A stretch of DNA of 64,000 nt. It comes from Dichetophora obliterata (lineage: Eukaryota > Arthropoda > Insecta > Diptera > Sciomyzidae). Position 1 is the stretch's first letter. Each line of letters opens with the position of its first letter. The DNA is taken from positions 11,485,467 to 11,549,466 of the forward strand of contig OY986436.1 in assembly GCA_963920525.1 (NCBI GenBank), in the 5' to 3' direction. Below, in pieces: positions 41,482 to 51,728 of this stretch. The notes below the pieces were generated by a model that did not search any database, was not told where the DNA came from, and was given only the letters and a program-made list of their open reading frames with translations. Both the position numbers and the translations under genes were made by a program.

Positions 41482-42045
41482 CAGGGACCGAAAATAACTG
41501 TTATTTTACAATTTTCACATGAAAAAGGCATAACGAAAAAGTGGCCGGAGGACTTTTTTAAATATACCATTATTATCGTAATGGCAGCAGCTTCGCGAAT
41601 ATTAAATGCCTTTTAAATGTTTGGCTGTTAATATAAAAATTAATATTAACTGTTATTTTTTGCCTTTTATTTTTTCGGGCAAAAATAACTGTTACTTTTG
41701 ACTTTTATTTTTTAAGTCAAAAATAACAGTTATTTTGTGCCTTTTATTTTTTCGGTCAAAAATATCAGGCAATTTGTATTTTTTCAAATGCCGAATAAAA
41801 AACTTTAAAAACTAAAAAGTTTTATAAGCTCAAAATGTGCGCGCTGATGAGACGATAAAAATTGCATAAAACTTTTTTTGCCGTTCAAGTGGCCTTTAAA
41901 AAAATTCAAATTGCCTGATATTTTTGACCGAAAAAATAAAAGGCACAAAATAACTGTTATTTTTGACCTACAAAATAAAAGTCAAAAGTAACAGTTATTT
42001 TTGCCCGAAAAAATAAAAGGCATTAAATAACTAGTATTAATAGTC
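41482..42045. mobile_element. fold-back MITE, related to the hAT-like element at 28625
   Basis: It starts CAGGGACCGAAAATAACTGT at 41482, almost identical to the terminus at 28625. Arms 41645-41785 and 41890-42040 are inverted copies (TTTTTTCGGGCAAAAATAAC, GACTTTTATTTT and CGGTCAAAAATATCAGGCAA on the left, each in reverse on the right) around a ~105 bp core. I could not find a matching right terminus or TSD. The outer limits are provisional. Confidence 0.55.
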
Positions 42046-43023
42046 TGGTATGAAAAAATAGATTTTTAGCCATAACTTTTGATTGGAAAGAGATATTGGG
42101 GTAATTTTTTCACATAAATTATTTGAGACTTGATTTTTTTGTAAAAAATATAAAAACAACATTTTAGAAAAAATAAATTTCGCGAAAAAAATCAAAGGTA
42201 CCCTTGTTGTTTTGATGACAAAAACAGTAAAATAATTTTTGCACTTAACTGGAAGAATTTTTGCAAATAAATGCTATGACATATGAAAGGTCAGATGTGC
42301 AATCATTAATTGATTTCATTTTTACAACAACAACAATTTTTGAGTCATTTTTTGAGTAAAAAGTCAATATTTTGGACCTTTTTTGATATAATCATAAAAC
42401 ATATATACACTGACTCAACGGTACAGTTCAACCCCTTTTTGTGAAGTGATTTTATTGAACTTTTGAACAAAAAAAATTTTAATGAAATATATTAATGGAC
42501 AGCGGAGATATTTGCATCGAAAGACCAAACTTTGATTTTCATGTCGTTATTTTCTCATTCTTAGACAACGATGTTTTATGAAAAAGTCGTTGTACTGAAA
42601 ATTTCTCCAATTCTGAAGATATGTCAGTCTTTTTGATGTCAAAATAACAAAAAAATTTTAAAATTAAATACACAAAAATTTCCGATACTAAAAAGTTTTA
42701 TAATAACAAAATTACCGTTAGTTGAAAAATTTTAGAGGGGGTGTGGCCAAAACTAAGTATGTAACATTTTAAGTTGGGATGCACTTAATATGTGTACCTA
42801 GTTTGAGCGAAATCCGTTGAGCGGTTTAGATTTGTATAAAGGCCAAACAAACAAACAAACAAACAAACAGAAAATGAGTTTTATAACTATAGATTTGAAT
42901 TAGCCTGTTGGTTTAATTTAAATCATTTGGATTATCATCAGCTGTAAATTCAAACGTTATTTTTTCTCTGTTTAGCGTAATTTGATTTATTTGCTAGGCA
43001 AACTATGGAAATTGGGTAAATAC
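42046..43023. other. AT-rich stretch and a retroelement-like 3' tail at 42735-42895
   Basis: 42735-42895 contains GGGGGTGTGGCC, TGAGCGAAATCCGTTGAGCGG and (CAAA)n then CAGAAAATGAGTTTTATAAC, TATAGAT. This is the same layout as the ends at 62650-62745 and 63280-63364. It probably derives from an RTE-like or similar dispersed retroelement. The rest is AT-rich with nothing seen. Confidence 0.4.
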
Positions 43024-43203
43024 AACTGAGAACTTTTAAAAGATTTAATTTCTGGGACGAAGGTGGAGCATTCAGACTTTTCGCATTTGTGGATCCTATC
43101 GGTTGGAAAATAAAACTGAGAACTTTTAAAAGATTTAATTTCTGGGACGAAGGTGGAGCATTCAGACTTTTCGCATTTGTGGATCCTATCGGTTGGAAAA
43201 TCA
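43024..43203. repeat. recent 90 bp tandem duplication
   Basis: 43024-43113 is repeated at 43114-43203 with almost no differences (shared ACTGAGAACTTTTAAAAGAT, GGGACGAAGGTGGAGCATTC and GGATCCTATCGGTTGGAAAA). Because 90 is divisible by three, it makes a short repeated open frame on both strands. I see no sign that either is translated. Confidence 0.85.
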
Positions 43204-44154
43204 AAACGTATCCTTCATTCATTTTGTTGCGTTCCTATTTATCCAAAAAATCTAATATATATCGATTTAGAATATATTTTTCTTCTTCGTAAAATAGTTC
43301 CAGTAATCTGACTTTTAAGTGCATTATTTTTTTTTTGTTTTTTCACGACAAAGAGCAAATTTATTTCTATTAAAGTTTACTTGGTAAAAGATCGATTTAA
43401 ATAGCAAACCGTCATTTGCATTTTTATTTCTAAACAACCAATTTTAAAATCTTAAACGGAATTTTAAATAGGAAGTCTATAAGAAAAAGAATACCAACAT
43501 ATGTTTTGCTAAAAAAAAAATCTGTTTATTAAAAATCTGAGTAAATTTAGGATATGAAAATTAAAAAAAAATCGTAATCTTATATATGGGAAGGTCAAAC
43601 AAAAATCCTTGCAATATTGCTTTTCAAGAATATATTTCGATTTCTGTTATGCAAAAAGTAAAAAAAGATTGGTTCAGAGAGCGTAGTTTTAGGGTTTAAT
43701 ATGAAATTTGCAGAAACAAGTGAAATGTTCCCAAAAGTTAAAAAAACAAATGTATATCGTTCATTTTTCTCTTCCGCATAGCTTTGCATGTCCTGAAAGA
43801 GCTTTTTCTGCCATACATTTTAATAAAACTAATATAAGAAAGATAATTGTACCGTAAATGTTATTTTACACACCAAAATAAATTTGAAAAATTAAAACTG
43901 CATAGGATTAAAAATCGAAAGAAAGTGTTTGAAGTTAGACTCAAGTAATATGTACAAGTAATAAATGTGATATATTTTTTAAGGTTTGTATTGTTATGGT
44001 TTTTATTTAAAATAAAACACTGAACTTAAGAAAAGGGGGAAAACGGGAAAATATTAAGGAAAAAACGGGAAAAACTTATTGAAATGAGGAACAAAAATTG
44101 AATTATCTCTCTCAAAATCTGGCAACATTGAGCGTAACACCTGTTCTTAGGATT
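43204..44154. other. AT-rich non-coding, no feature seen
   Basis: A and T runs with no recognisable repeat or gene. The short minus-strand open frame at 43595-43789 has no coding character. Confidence 0.5.
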
Positions 44155-44181
44155 CTCTGAGCCAGGGCTCATTTATAAGTA

Positions 44182-46840
44182 GACTGCGGATTTTTATGCA
44201 ATTGCATATATGTTATGCATACATTCTGCATATGGTATATATCTTGAATATGCTGCATATATCTTGCATACGTTGCATATATCTTGCATACGTTGCATAC
44301 AACTTGCATACGTTGCATATATCTTGCATACATTGCATAAAACTTGCATCCGCTGCATACAACTTGCATGCAATTTACATACAACTAGCATATGCTGCAT
44401 TTATCGTGTCGATAAGCAATAATAGCTTAAGTTGACTTAAGACAGAACTGAGTTATATATCATAGCTTCCATGTATATAACACTAAGAACACACAAAATC
44501 TGGAGCTTCTTGAGTTACCTAAGCAAAAACTATGACACGAAAACTAAACACCTGTTCATATAACTTATATGGTGATTGAAAACTTTGAAGCAAGATTTCT
44601 CGGAACTTTGAAATTAGACTTAACCCATTCAATACGGTTTTTTTTTCAAAGATACAAACTCCATCAATAACATTGGGTATGAAATAGCAATAACTTCTCC
44701 TTTTATGTACCAACTACGAATAACGAAATTACATTATGCGTAAATAATCGCATGGAATGCGAAAAATGACGGGATAAAAATATATAACAATAGGGGTATT
44801 CACTTCATTGCTAAAATTTCATATGCATCTGTCAAGCTTAAAATCGCCATTGCTTCATTTCGTTGGTGGGCTTGTTACCAAAACAAATAATTATGTTTAA
44901 AAACTTGTGCTTTCTGCCTTTTAATAGAGAAATAATGAAAAAAAAATCATACAAAATTGTATGATCGGCTTCAATAGAACTAATGATAATGTTTTCTTAT
45001 TTACATACATTGCATCAGCTTTTAGGAGGGATTTGACAGAATGCGCTTCTTTTTATCGAAATTATCATATTCGCAACGACTCACACTCATTAAACAGATT
45101 TGCGTATGGTTACCCGAGCACTAAATTTGCAGTTTCAGCTTACATGTACTGATAGTGTAAAATTATTCTCTATCTTCTATTTTTTTTGACTGCTGAATTG
45201 AAAAATATAAGCCTCACTATACATGAGTGATAGTGATAGTGAAAAATTTCTCACTCAAATTCATATAAGAATAGTGGAAAAAAAATTTACAGCTTAGTGG
45301 AACTTTTTTTTTTTGCACTAAATGAATAGTGCAAAAAAATACTTGCACTAATAGTGGTAAAGCACAGAAAGTTATCACTCAATTGAAAGCAAACAGGAAC
45401 AGTTTACTCTTAGTATTGAGTATTTAAATATTACACAGAAATTTGTATGTTTCTATGCTATTCTTAGTAAAATTTAAAAATATTAAGTAAAACAAGAAAA
45501 ATAAGCTATGCTAACAATTATTTGCTTTAAGCAATTCAACTTTCATGAAACTATTATTTTAAATAACACCAATTTTATATAAACTGTCTATCTGATCCTA
45601 GCTTGGTGATGCTCATTCAGAGCTGTTGTTGTTGTTTTCTTCGTAAATATATATAACCTGAAACTCGAAAAATAGTTTTTCTTAATTATAGATTTTTTTT
45701 ATTCGAGTCCAACTGAAATAGTTTTAAAACAGGTCAAAAATGAAAGTTGAGTGGAAACACTTTCAATTGCAGCTTTCATTTAGTGGCTGCTCAAATTTTG
45801 CACTATTTGAGTGTAGTGGAGATTTAGTAACTACCACTTAATTTAGTTATAGTGCAACAAAAAAACGCTACCACTAAAATCCCTAGTGATAGTGAAGCAT
45901 CTCTTCACTAAGCTGGTAAAAAAACTGTGAAAAATACAATTTCTTTCAATATATTTTAGTGCTGGTGAAAATCTGAGTGCACTCAGCATTTAGTGCACTA
46001 CGCCCAACTCTGATGGTTACTGAACACATCTTTTCTTCGCAAATTTCTGACGACTATTTTTTATCAACTTAATAGTTTATTAAATTTAAGCAAACTTCGG
46101 AAAGCCAAAACCACAACAATTCCATTGAAGTTTTCGTAAATTTTAGCATTTCGGAAATTTCAGCAGTGAAGTGAATACCCTTAATATATGTGAATGATAT
46201 CGCTTTAGTTAAATAAGAACACTCAATGGGACACATGTGTCCCATCAGTATTGAAAGGGTTAAGCTGTCATTGCTTATCGGCACAGATATATTGCATACA
46301 GCTTTTGCTATAGTTTATCCACTTGTTCATAAATATGCCATTTTTAATTGCATGCATATTAAGATTTTATAAGTAGTATTTGATTATTTTGTTTTGTAAT
46401 ACTGTTGCAATTCTATTTTGTAATATTTTTTCTTCACAATGAAAATTCAAAAAATGGAATTATTATATGAAGAAACAAAAACGGATTAAAATATCAAAAA
46501 ATGTTAAAATTATTCGTCTAAGCAACATAATTTTTCAATTTTGTCATGGAATGATCCGCCACTGATTAATATCACAATTTAACAAAGGTACTTTTTTTAA
46601 TAATATTTGTTATTGTTTAATATCTTAAAATCGTTTTGATTACAACAAAAACATACATTTTACACTTTTTTAAGTTGAAAGTTTTTTTGCATATACTTTG
46701 CATATTGTTTTCATATTACTTGCATATAATTTGCATATAAAAAAACTCTAGTGAACTCATAACATATAGGAATATATAGTTAAGAACCGTTAAAACACTT
46801 ATTTTGATAAAAAACCATTTCTGCATAAAAATCCGCAGTC
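44182..46840. mobile_element. TA-flanked fold-back element, 19 bp perfect TIRs
   Basis: GACTGCGGATTTTTATGCA at 44182-44200 is the exact inverse of 46822-46840, and both are flanked by TA (44180-44181, 46841-46842). A TA duplication suggests the Tc1/mariner superfamily. Subterminal TTGCATA/GCATAT repeats lie at both ends. The arms stay recognisably inverted for hundreds of bases (CGATAAGCAAT-AGCTTAA near 44412 and 46268; GGGTATTCACTTCA near 44796 and 46168). The centre (45130-46000) has many AGTGATAGTG and TAGTGCA words. 2,659 bp, no transposase. Removing it restores the CATTTATAAG-GGTTGTGG continuity seen in the right arm. Confidence 0.75.
44196..44402. repeat. ~20 bp tandem repeat of TTGCATA words
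   Basis: About ten imperfect units like CGTTGCATATATCTTGCATA, just inside the left TIR of the TA element. Both strands are open for ~70 codons because of the repeat. This is not a gene. Confidence 0.85.
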
Positions 46841-46849
46841 TATTTAAAA

Positions 46850-46973
46850 GGTTGTGGCAATTGAGAGCGAGCTCGGTTGAACTGTCAGAATGGATGGAAA
46901 GAAATCAAAAAATGAATGCATGAAGCAAAGGCGGAAAAAGAGCGCATTTCTCTCAAGTGCCACAACCAAGGTA
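46850..46973. repeat. ~123 bp palindromic insert with GGTTGTGGC ends
   Basis: It begins GGTTGTGGCAATTGAGAG and ends CTCTCAAGTGCCACAACC: 18 bp inverted ends with one mismatch. The right arm of the large inverted repeat lacks this piece (there GGTTGTGGC runs directly into CAAGATATATT). It is therefore an insertion or inverted duplication specific to the left arm. Confidence 0.6.
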
Positions 46974-47689
46974 TATTCAACATGGTAGTGTTGTCCCAGA
47001 GAGGTGAGTACCGCAGCTGTCAAACATAAGAAGAGCGTAAAAGCCAATGAATAAGAACTTGAACCAGGGATGGAACTATAACCACAATTGTGCTATTTTT
47101 CGTACTTTCGAGATCAGACGAGAGTTTAGGCACATACGTTTTTATTTCGGACTATATAAATTTATCGGAGTTAAAAAAACCAAGTTGCATGTAAATGTAA
47201 TTAATGTAATTTTCGATTTTTGATGCACCTTGTTGCCTTCTTTGACATTTCGTTATTTTTATCAGTGCTAGTAAAGTTATTTCAACATAGTTACACTACT
47301 CCAAAAATATTGGAAATTTTCACTATAACACACAGCGATAACATTTTTTTATAGTGAATTTTTTCGTCGAATCCAAATATCGTTATATTTATTTTCGATT
47401 AGCCAAAGTTTTTCATATAAATTGGCAAAAATTACATAAACTCTTGTAAAAACTTATCTTTTCTATCAATGAATTGTTGTTTATTGAAGAGTATAGTCAA
47501 ACCAAAAATTTTAAGGTATAAAATGTGCCAACAGTGTCAGTAGTATAGTTGTTATGGTCGAATTTAGTTAAAAAAAGTTTTTTCGTTTTTTTTTTAACAA
47601 ATTTAAAGTTTCAAGACCAATATCTGAAAATAATTTTAAGGGTGATAAAAAGTTAGCTCTTCAATCTGATTTCATAAAAAAATTTAAAG

Positions 47690-47950
47690 CATATATATTA
47701 AACCGGATCGCTTTTGTATGGGGGAAAAAAAATCATTCGTTCGGGGTCTTATAGTTAGAGGAACTCATAAAAACGATTTCTGCATACTTTTTTTTCAAAT
47801 CGGAGAAAATTTATCGGAGCGTTTTTGATTCTCCTGAAGGTATTTTTTGTTAAAAAACATGCGTTTTGCTTGTAACTTTGTATTTTTCAAATAACACATA
47901 CCCAAATCTGCAAAAAATATAAATTCCTTACTTATACCAACATTTAGGCG
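47690..47950. repeat. inner left arm of large inverted repeat
   Basis: Closely similar to the reverse complement of 53464-53710. Longest shared blocks include GGAACTCATAAAAAC and GCATACTTTTTTTCAAATCG, then GAGCGTTTTTGATTCTCCTG. It ends with TTATACCAACATTTAGGC. Confidence 0.8.
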
Positions 47951-48828
47951 AAAAAATTATTGAATTTATGTTTTATTATAACTCTTATTGACCTCCAAAC
48001 ATAGAATTGTTCGCTATTTTTAAAAACACATTTTGTTAAAACCTCTGTATTTATTTACTTGATTGCTAAACCTTAACAGGTTTTATAGCAAATTTAAAAT
48101 TGTAAAATAAGATATTTAATACAATTCAAAAATATAAAGTATGATTTTGAATGAAATAATGTATTATTAACAAACTAAAAAGTTTTAGTAAATTGCTTAA
48201 AGTATATAATTTTATTAAAGTATAAAAAATAATAGAAAAAAAAGTTAAGTCAAAATCGATTAATCAGACAGCATAGCAGGGTTGCGTTTTCAAGACAAAC
48301 AAGGTCAAGTTAGCAACAATTTTTGTATACGGCGGAGTCGTGTGATAAACAAGGTCTCATACCCAATAAAACACCACTCCAATAGGTATATATATAATAT
48401 ATATCGTTCTGTCTCCCTGAAGCCGGTGAAATCCTGGCTTGACAGGGTGGTTACTCGACAAACTAGGTCAACTTCACCAAACCAATTTTCATAAAATAAA
48501 GAAAACCAGTTGCGAACGCAGGCACCAAGACAAACTAGGTCTTATCGGCCACTGATATTAATATATTACAAATCGATCTAACGTAGTGTTTCAAGAGGTA
48601 AAAAGACACCAAGACACCACGGTACCGTCGACAAGTGTAGTTACAATCATCATGAAGATATGAGGCAACTGAAGATCCCAGGCTTAGGTCCATTCAGATT
48701 ACTTAGATGTTTATCCACCAAAATTTTCCATTTTACGCTTAGGTCCATTTATTCATTTAGATTGTTATATTAATGTGTTTACAAATCGCCAGATGCATCA
48801 GATATATGTTTGAAAGAACTTTACATAA

Positions 48829-51720
48829 TCAACGACGGTACTGCAGGTAATCTATAGTTTTATGTTTGATTGAGTCCATGGATTCACTTAAGGATATAAC
48901 ATCAGATACAAAATTAAAATCACCGCAAGCGCTTCTAAGAGGTTCATTTTGCAAATAATTAGTTCTACAAAAGTTCATGTGGAGTAACTCAAAAGATCTT
49001 CTAGGACGAAGAGGAATATTAAAATATATTTTACTCAATAAATATGGACTGTTTACATAGCCATGTAAAAGTTTTATAATCCAACAAGCATTTATCATAA
49101 TTCTCCGATTTTTTAAAGAAGGAAGATTTAAGAGTTGTAACCGATATTCATAAGGTGGTAAGTGAAAATCAGTATTACAATAAAGATAGCTTAAGCAAAA
49201 CAAAAGAAATTGTTTCTGCACTGATTCAATGTCGTCTATGTAACAACCGTATCTTGGGCACCAAACAACTGAAGCGTATTCTAAGATAGGCCGCACTAGG
49301 GAAGTGAATAAGGTTTTCGTTATGAAAGGATCATTAAACTCTTTTGCCCAACGTTTAATAAATCCTAAAGTACTATTTGCTCTATTTATTATTTTATTTA
49401 CATGAATATTAAAGCGTAGTTTAGGATCCATTGTAACTCCAAGATCATTGAAGCTATCTAAGGACTCCAATGGATAACCACAAATTTTGAAGGTACATTT
49501 AATTGGTGGTTTGCGCGAGAAAGACATATGCTTGCATTTCTTCATGTTGAGGTTCATACGGTTCGTTTTGCACCAGTTATGAAGATGATCTATGTCGGCT
49601 TGCAAAAATACAGCGTCATTATCATTTTTAAAAGAAAGGAAGAGTTTGACGTCGTCAGCAAATATTAAGATGCTGGAATGCATTATGACAGATGGCAAAT
49701 CGTTTATAAAAAGTAGAAACAGAAGAGGCCCAAGATGACTTCCTTGAGGTACTCCTGAAGTAACAGGAAACTCGTGTGATTTCTTGAGCTTAAAAAGAAC
49801 AGATTGTGTTCTATTGCTTAAGTAAGATTCAATCCACTTTACCAACGGTATAGGAAATCCAACAAGATGTAATTTTAAGATCAATAGTTTGTGATTTACA
49901 ACGTCAAAAGCTTTGCTAAAATCCGTGTAAATAACATCAGTCTGCATGCCTTTTCCAAAGTTTTCTATAGTTTTTGATGTAAATTCGAGAAGGTTAGTAA
50001 CAGTGGATTTTCCAGAAAGGAATCCATGTTGGAAAGGAGACATTAAAGATTTAATGCTATGCGATAGTCGTGATGTAACAATTGCCTCTAAAAGTTTAGG
50101 CAAAGCGCTCAATTTTGCGATGCCACGGTAGTTATCAATTAAAGACCTATTTCCGGATTTATGCAGCGGAATGATAAATGAATGCTTCCAGGCTGCAGGA
50201 AAATAGCAGGATTTTAATGATGAAGTAAATAGTAAAGAGATTGGAGTTACTAATTCTTCACAGCAGTATTTTAATATACACGAAGGTATGTTATCAGGAC
50301 CACTTTTATATGATGTTTTAATATTTTTTAAAAATGATAAGACTGTGTTTGTGTCAATTATTGGGAAATATATATCCCCAGATTGAATATTGAAAGGATA
50401 ACTTAAATAATCATAGGACGATGATGAATAAGTCGACTTGAAAAAGTCAGCAAAAAGATTGCAAATACTATTATCATTATCAGACTCAACCGAATTATAC
50501 TTCATAAAAGAAGGATAGGAATCAATCTTGCGTTTTGTGTTAACAAAGTTCCAGAAGGATTTAGCATCAGATTTGATGTTTAATTTTACTTTTGTTAAGT
50601 AGGTATTATAGGATTGTTTGCATAACTGTTGATAACTGTATTTAATCGAGGTATAGCATCCAAAATCACATATGTTATGTGTTTTTTGATATTTTTTATA
50701 GTATTTAGATTTCAAATTCCTCATTTTTCTTAATTCATTTGTATACCATACCGGACCCGATGTCAAGGAAGCTTTCCTTTGCGGAACAGCTTTAAGAAAA
50801 CAATCATTGAGCGTTCTATTAAACGCATATACCGCATCATCAAGACTCTGAGAAGATAAACTATTTGTATTAATATTTAGAATAGAATTCCAGTTTATAT
50901 TAGACAAGTTATTCTTCAAAATCACGTAGTTTGTTTTTTTAAAGTTAAACTCAATAGGTGGTTGAGAATCAGAATACTGCGCAGATGGTTTTGGAAAATT
51001 TAAAATAATTTCTAATGTTGGATGATGAGAATCTTCGGGTGTAACCAGAGGATCTGATTTAGACACAGAAGCGATATTACTGTCATCAAAAAACACCAGA
51101 TCAAGCAAACGATTATTTTTGTTAAAAATGCAGTTAAGTTGGAATAGCCCTTGGATTGAGAGCTCGTTTAAAAAGTAATTATCGGATGAACTTTCAGACG
51201 AAGGTAAAAATATTTCAGGAATTTCAGAACAGTAGTTCCAAGAAACGTTTGGCAGGTTAAAATCTCCAGTTATTAAAATATGATCATTTGATTGCAGTTT
51301 TGAGCAAACTTTACTAATAGAAGCCAAATGTTTGCTATAAACTTCTAAGGTAGAAAGGGGAGGAATATATGAGCATGTAATAAAAAGGCTCAAGAAACCA
51401 AACTTAACATGAACACAACAGAATTCAATGTCCAAGGATTCTGGAATTAATAACTCTTCAGAGAAATGTGTCGCTTTGACTGCAATCAACACACCCCCAC
51501 CTTTAGAGCAAATACCAGGAATGGAGTTTCTATCTTTGCGGTATATGTTAAATTTGTTGCACAGAATTTCAGTATTTAGAGTGTTAGGTTTCAGCCAAGT
51601 CTCACTAAAAGCTATTATATTAAAGTGAAGGTTGTGACTCAAAATTAATAAATTATTTAGTTTTGTGTTAATGCCACGAACGTTTTGGTAAAGGATAAGG
51701 AACTGAAAGCAACAATCTAG
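48829..51720 (-). CDS. LINE-2 ORF2: APE endonuclease + reverse transcriptase, probably made by -1 frameshift
   Basis: The frame is open from 51735 to a stop at 48829. There is no ATG before the endonuclease core, so I place the start at the codon after the slippery site (CTA at 51720). The endonuclease shows ILYQNVRGINTKLNNL, FSETWL, GGGVLIAVK, ITGDFNLPNVSW and SHHPTLEI. The reverse transcriptase shows TDFSKAFDVVNHKLLILKL, SGVPQGSHLGPLLFLLF and the catalytic FADD box (IFADDVKLF). The C-terminal region has YASVVWCPRYG and IESVQKQFLLF. There is no RNase H domain. It has the same architecture as LINE-1 ORF2 but is substantially diverged. Confidence 0.9.
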   Translation of the reverse strand, partial: LDCCFQFLILYQNVRGINTKLNNLLILSHNLHFNIIAFSETWLKPNTLNTEILCNKFNIYRKDRNSIPGICSKGGGVLIAVKATHFSEELLIPESLDIEFCCVHVKFGFLSLFITCSYIPPLSTLEVYSKHLASISKVCSKLQSNDHILITGDFNLPNVSWNYCSEIPEIFLPSSESSSDNYFLNELSIQGLFQLNCIFNKNNRLLDLVFFDDSNIASVSKSDPLVTPEDSHHPTLEIILNFPKPSAQYSDSQPPIEFNFKKTNYVILKNNLSNINWNSILNINTNSLSSQSLDDAVYAFNRTLNDCFLKAVPQRKASLTSGPVWYTNELRKMRNLKSKYYKKYQKTHNICDFGCYTSIKYSYQQLCKQSYNTYLTKVKLNIKSDAKSFWNFVNTKRKIDSYPSFMKYNSVESDNDNSICNLFADFFKSTYSSSSYDYLSYPFNIQSGDIYFPIIDTNTVLSFLKNIKTSYKSGPDNIPSCILKYCCEELVTPISLLFTSSLKSCYFPAAWKHSFIIPLHKSGNRSLIDNYRGIAKLSALPKLLEAIVTSRLSHSIKSLMSPFQHGFLSGKSTVTNLLEFTSKTIENFGKGMQTDVIYTDFSKAFDVVNHKLLILKLHLVGFPIPLVKWIESYLSNRTQSVLFKLKKSHEFPVTSGVPQGSHLGPLLFLLFINDLPSVIMHSSILIFADDVKLFLSFKNDNDAVFLQADIDHLHNWCKTNRMNLNMKKCKHMSFSRKPPIKCTFKICGYPLESLDSFNDLGVTMDPKLRFNIHVNKIINRANSTLGFIKRWAKEFNDPFITKTLFTSLVRPILEYASVVWCPRYGCYIDDIESVQKQFLLFCLSYLYCNTDFHLPPYEYRLQLLNLPSLKNRRIMINACWIIKLLHGYVNSPYLLSKIYFNIPLRPRRSFELLHMNFCRTNYLQNEPLRSACGDFNFVSDVISLSESMDSIKHKTIDYLQYRR

Positions 51721-51728
51721 TTTTTTTG
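51717..51728 (-). promoter_or_regulatory. -1 ribosomal frameshift heptamer at ORF1/ORF2 junction
   Basis: Reading the minus strand in the ORF1 frame gives CAA AAA AAC TAG. The heptamer A AAA AAC fits the X XXY YYZ rule in the correct frame and is followed directly by the ORF1 stop. A one-base backward slip gives AAA AAA CTA GAT TGT, which is exactly the ORF2 frame. ORF2 lacks an upstream ATG, so recoding is a simple way to make it. I have not shown a downstream pseudoknot. Confidence 0.65.

Noticed and set aside
44169..44435. Open frames rich in Met-Gln-Cys-Ile on both strands
   Set aside because: Produced by the 20 bp TTGCATA tandem repeat inside the TA element.
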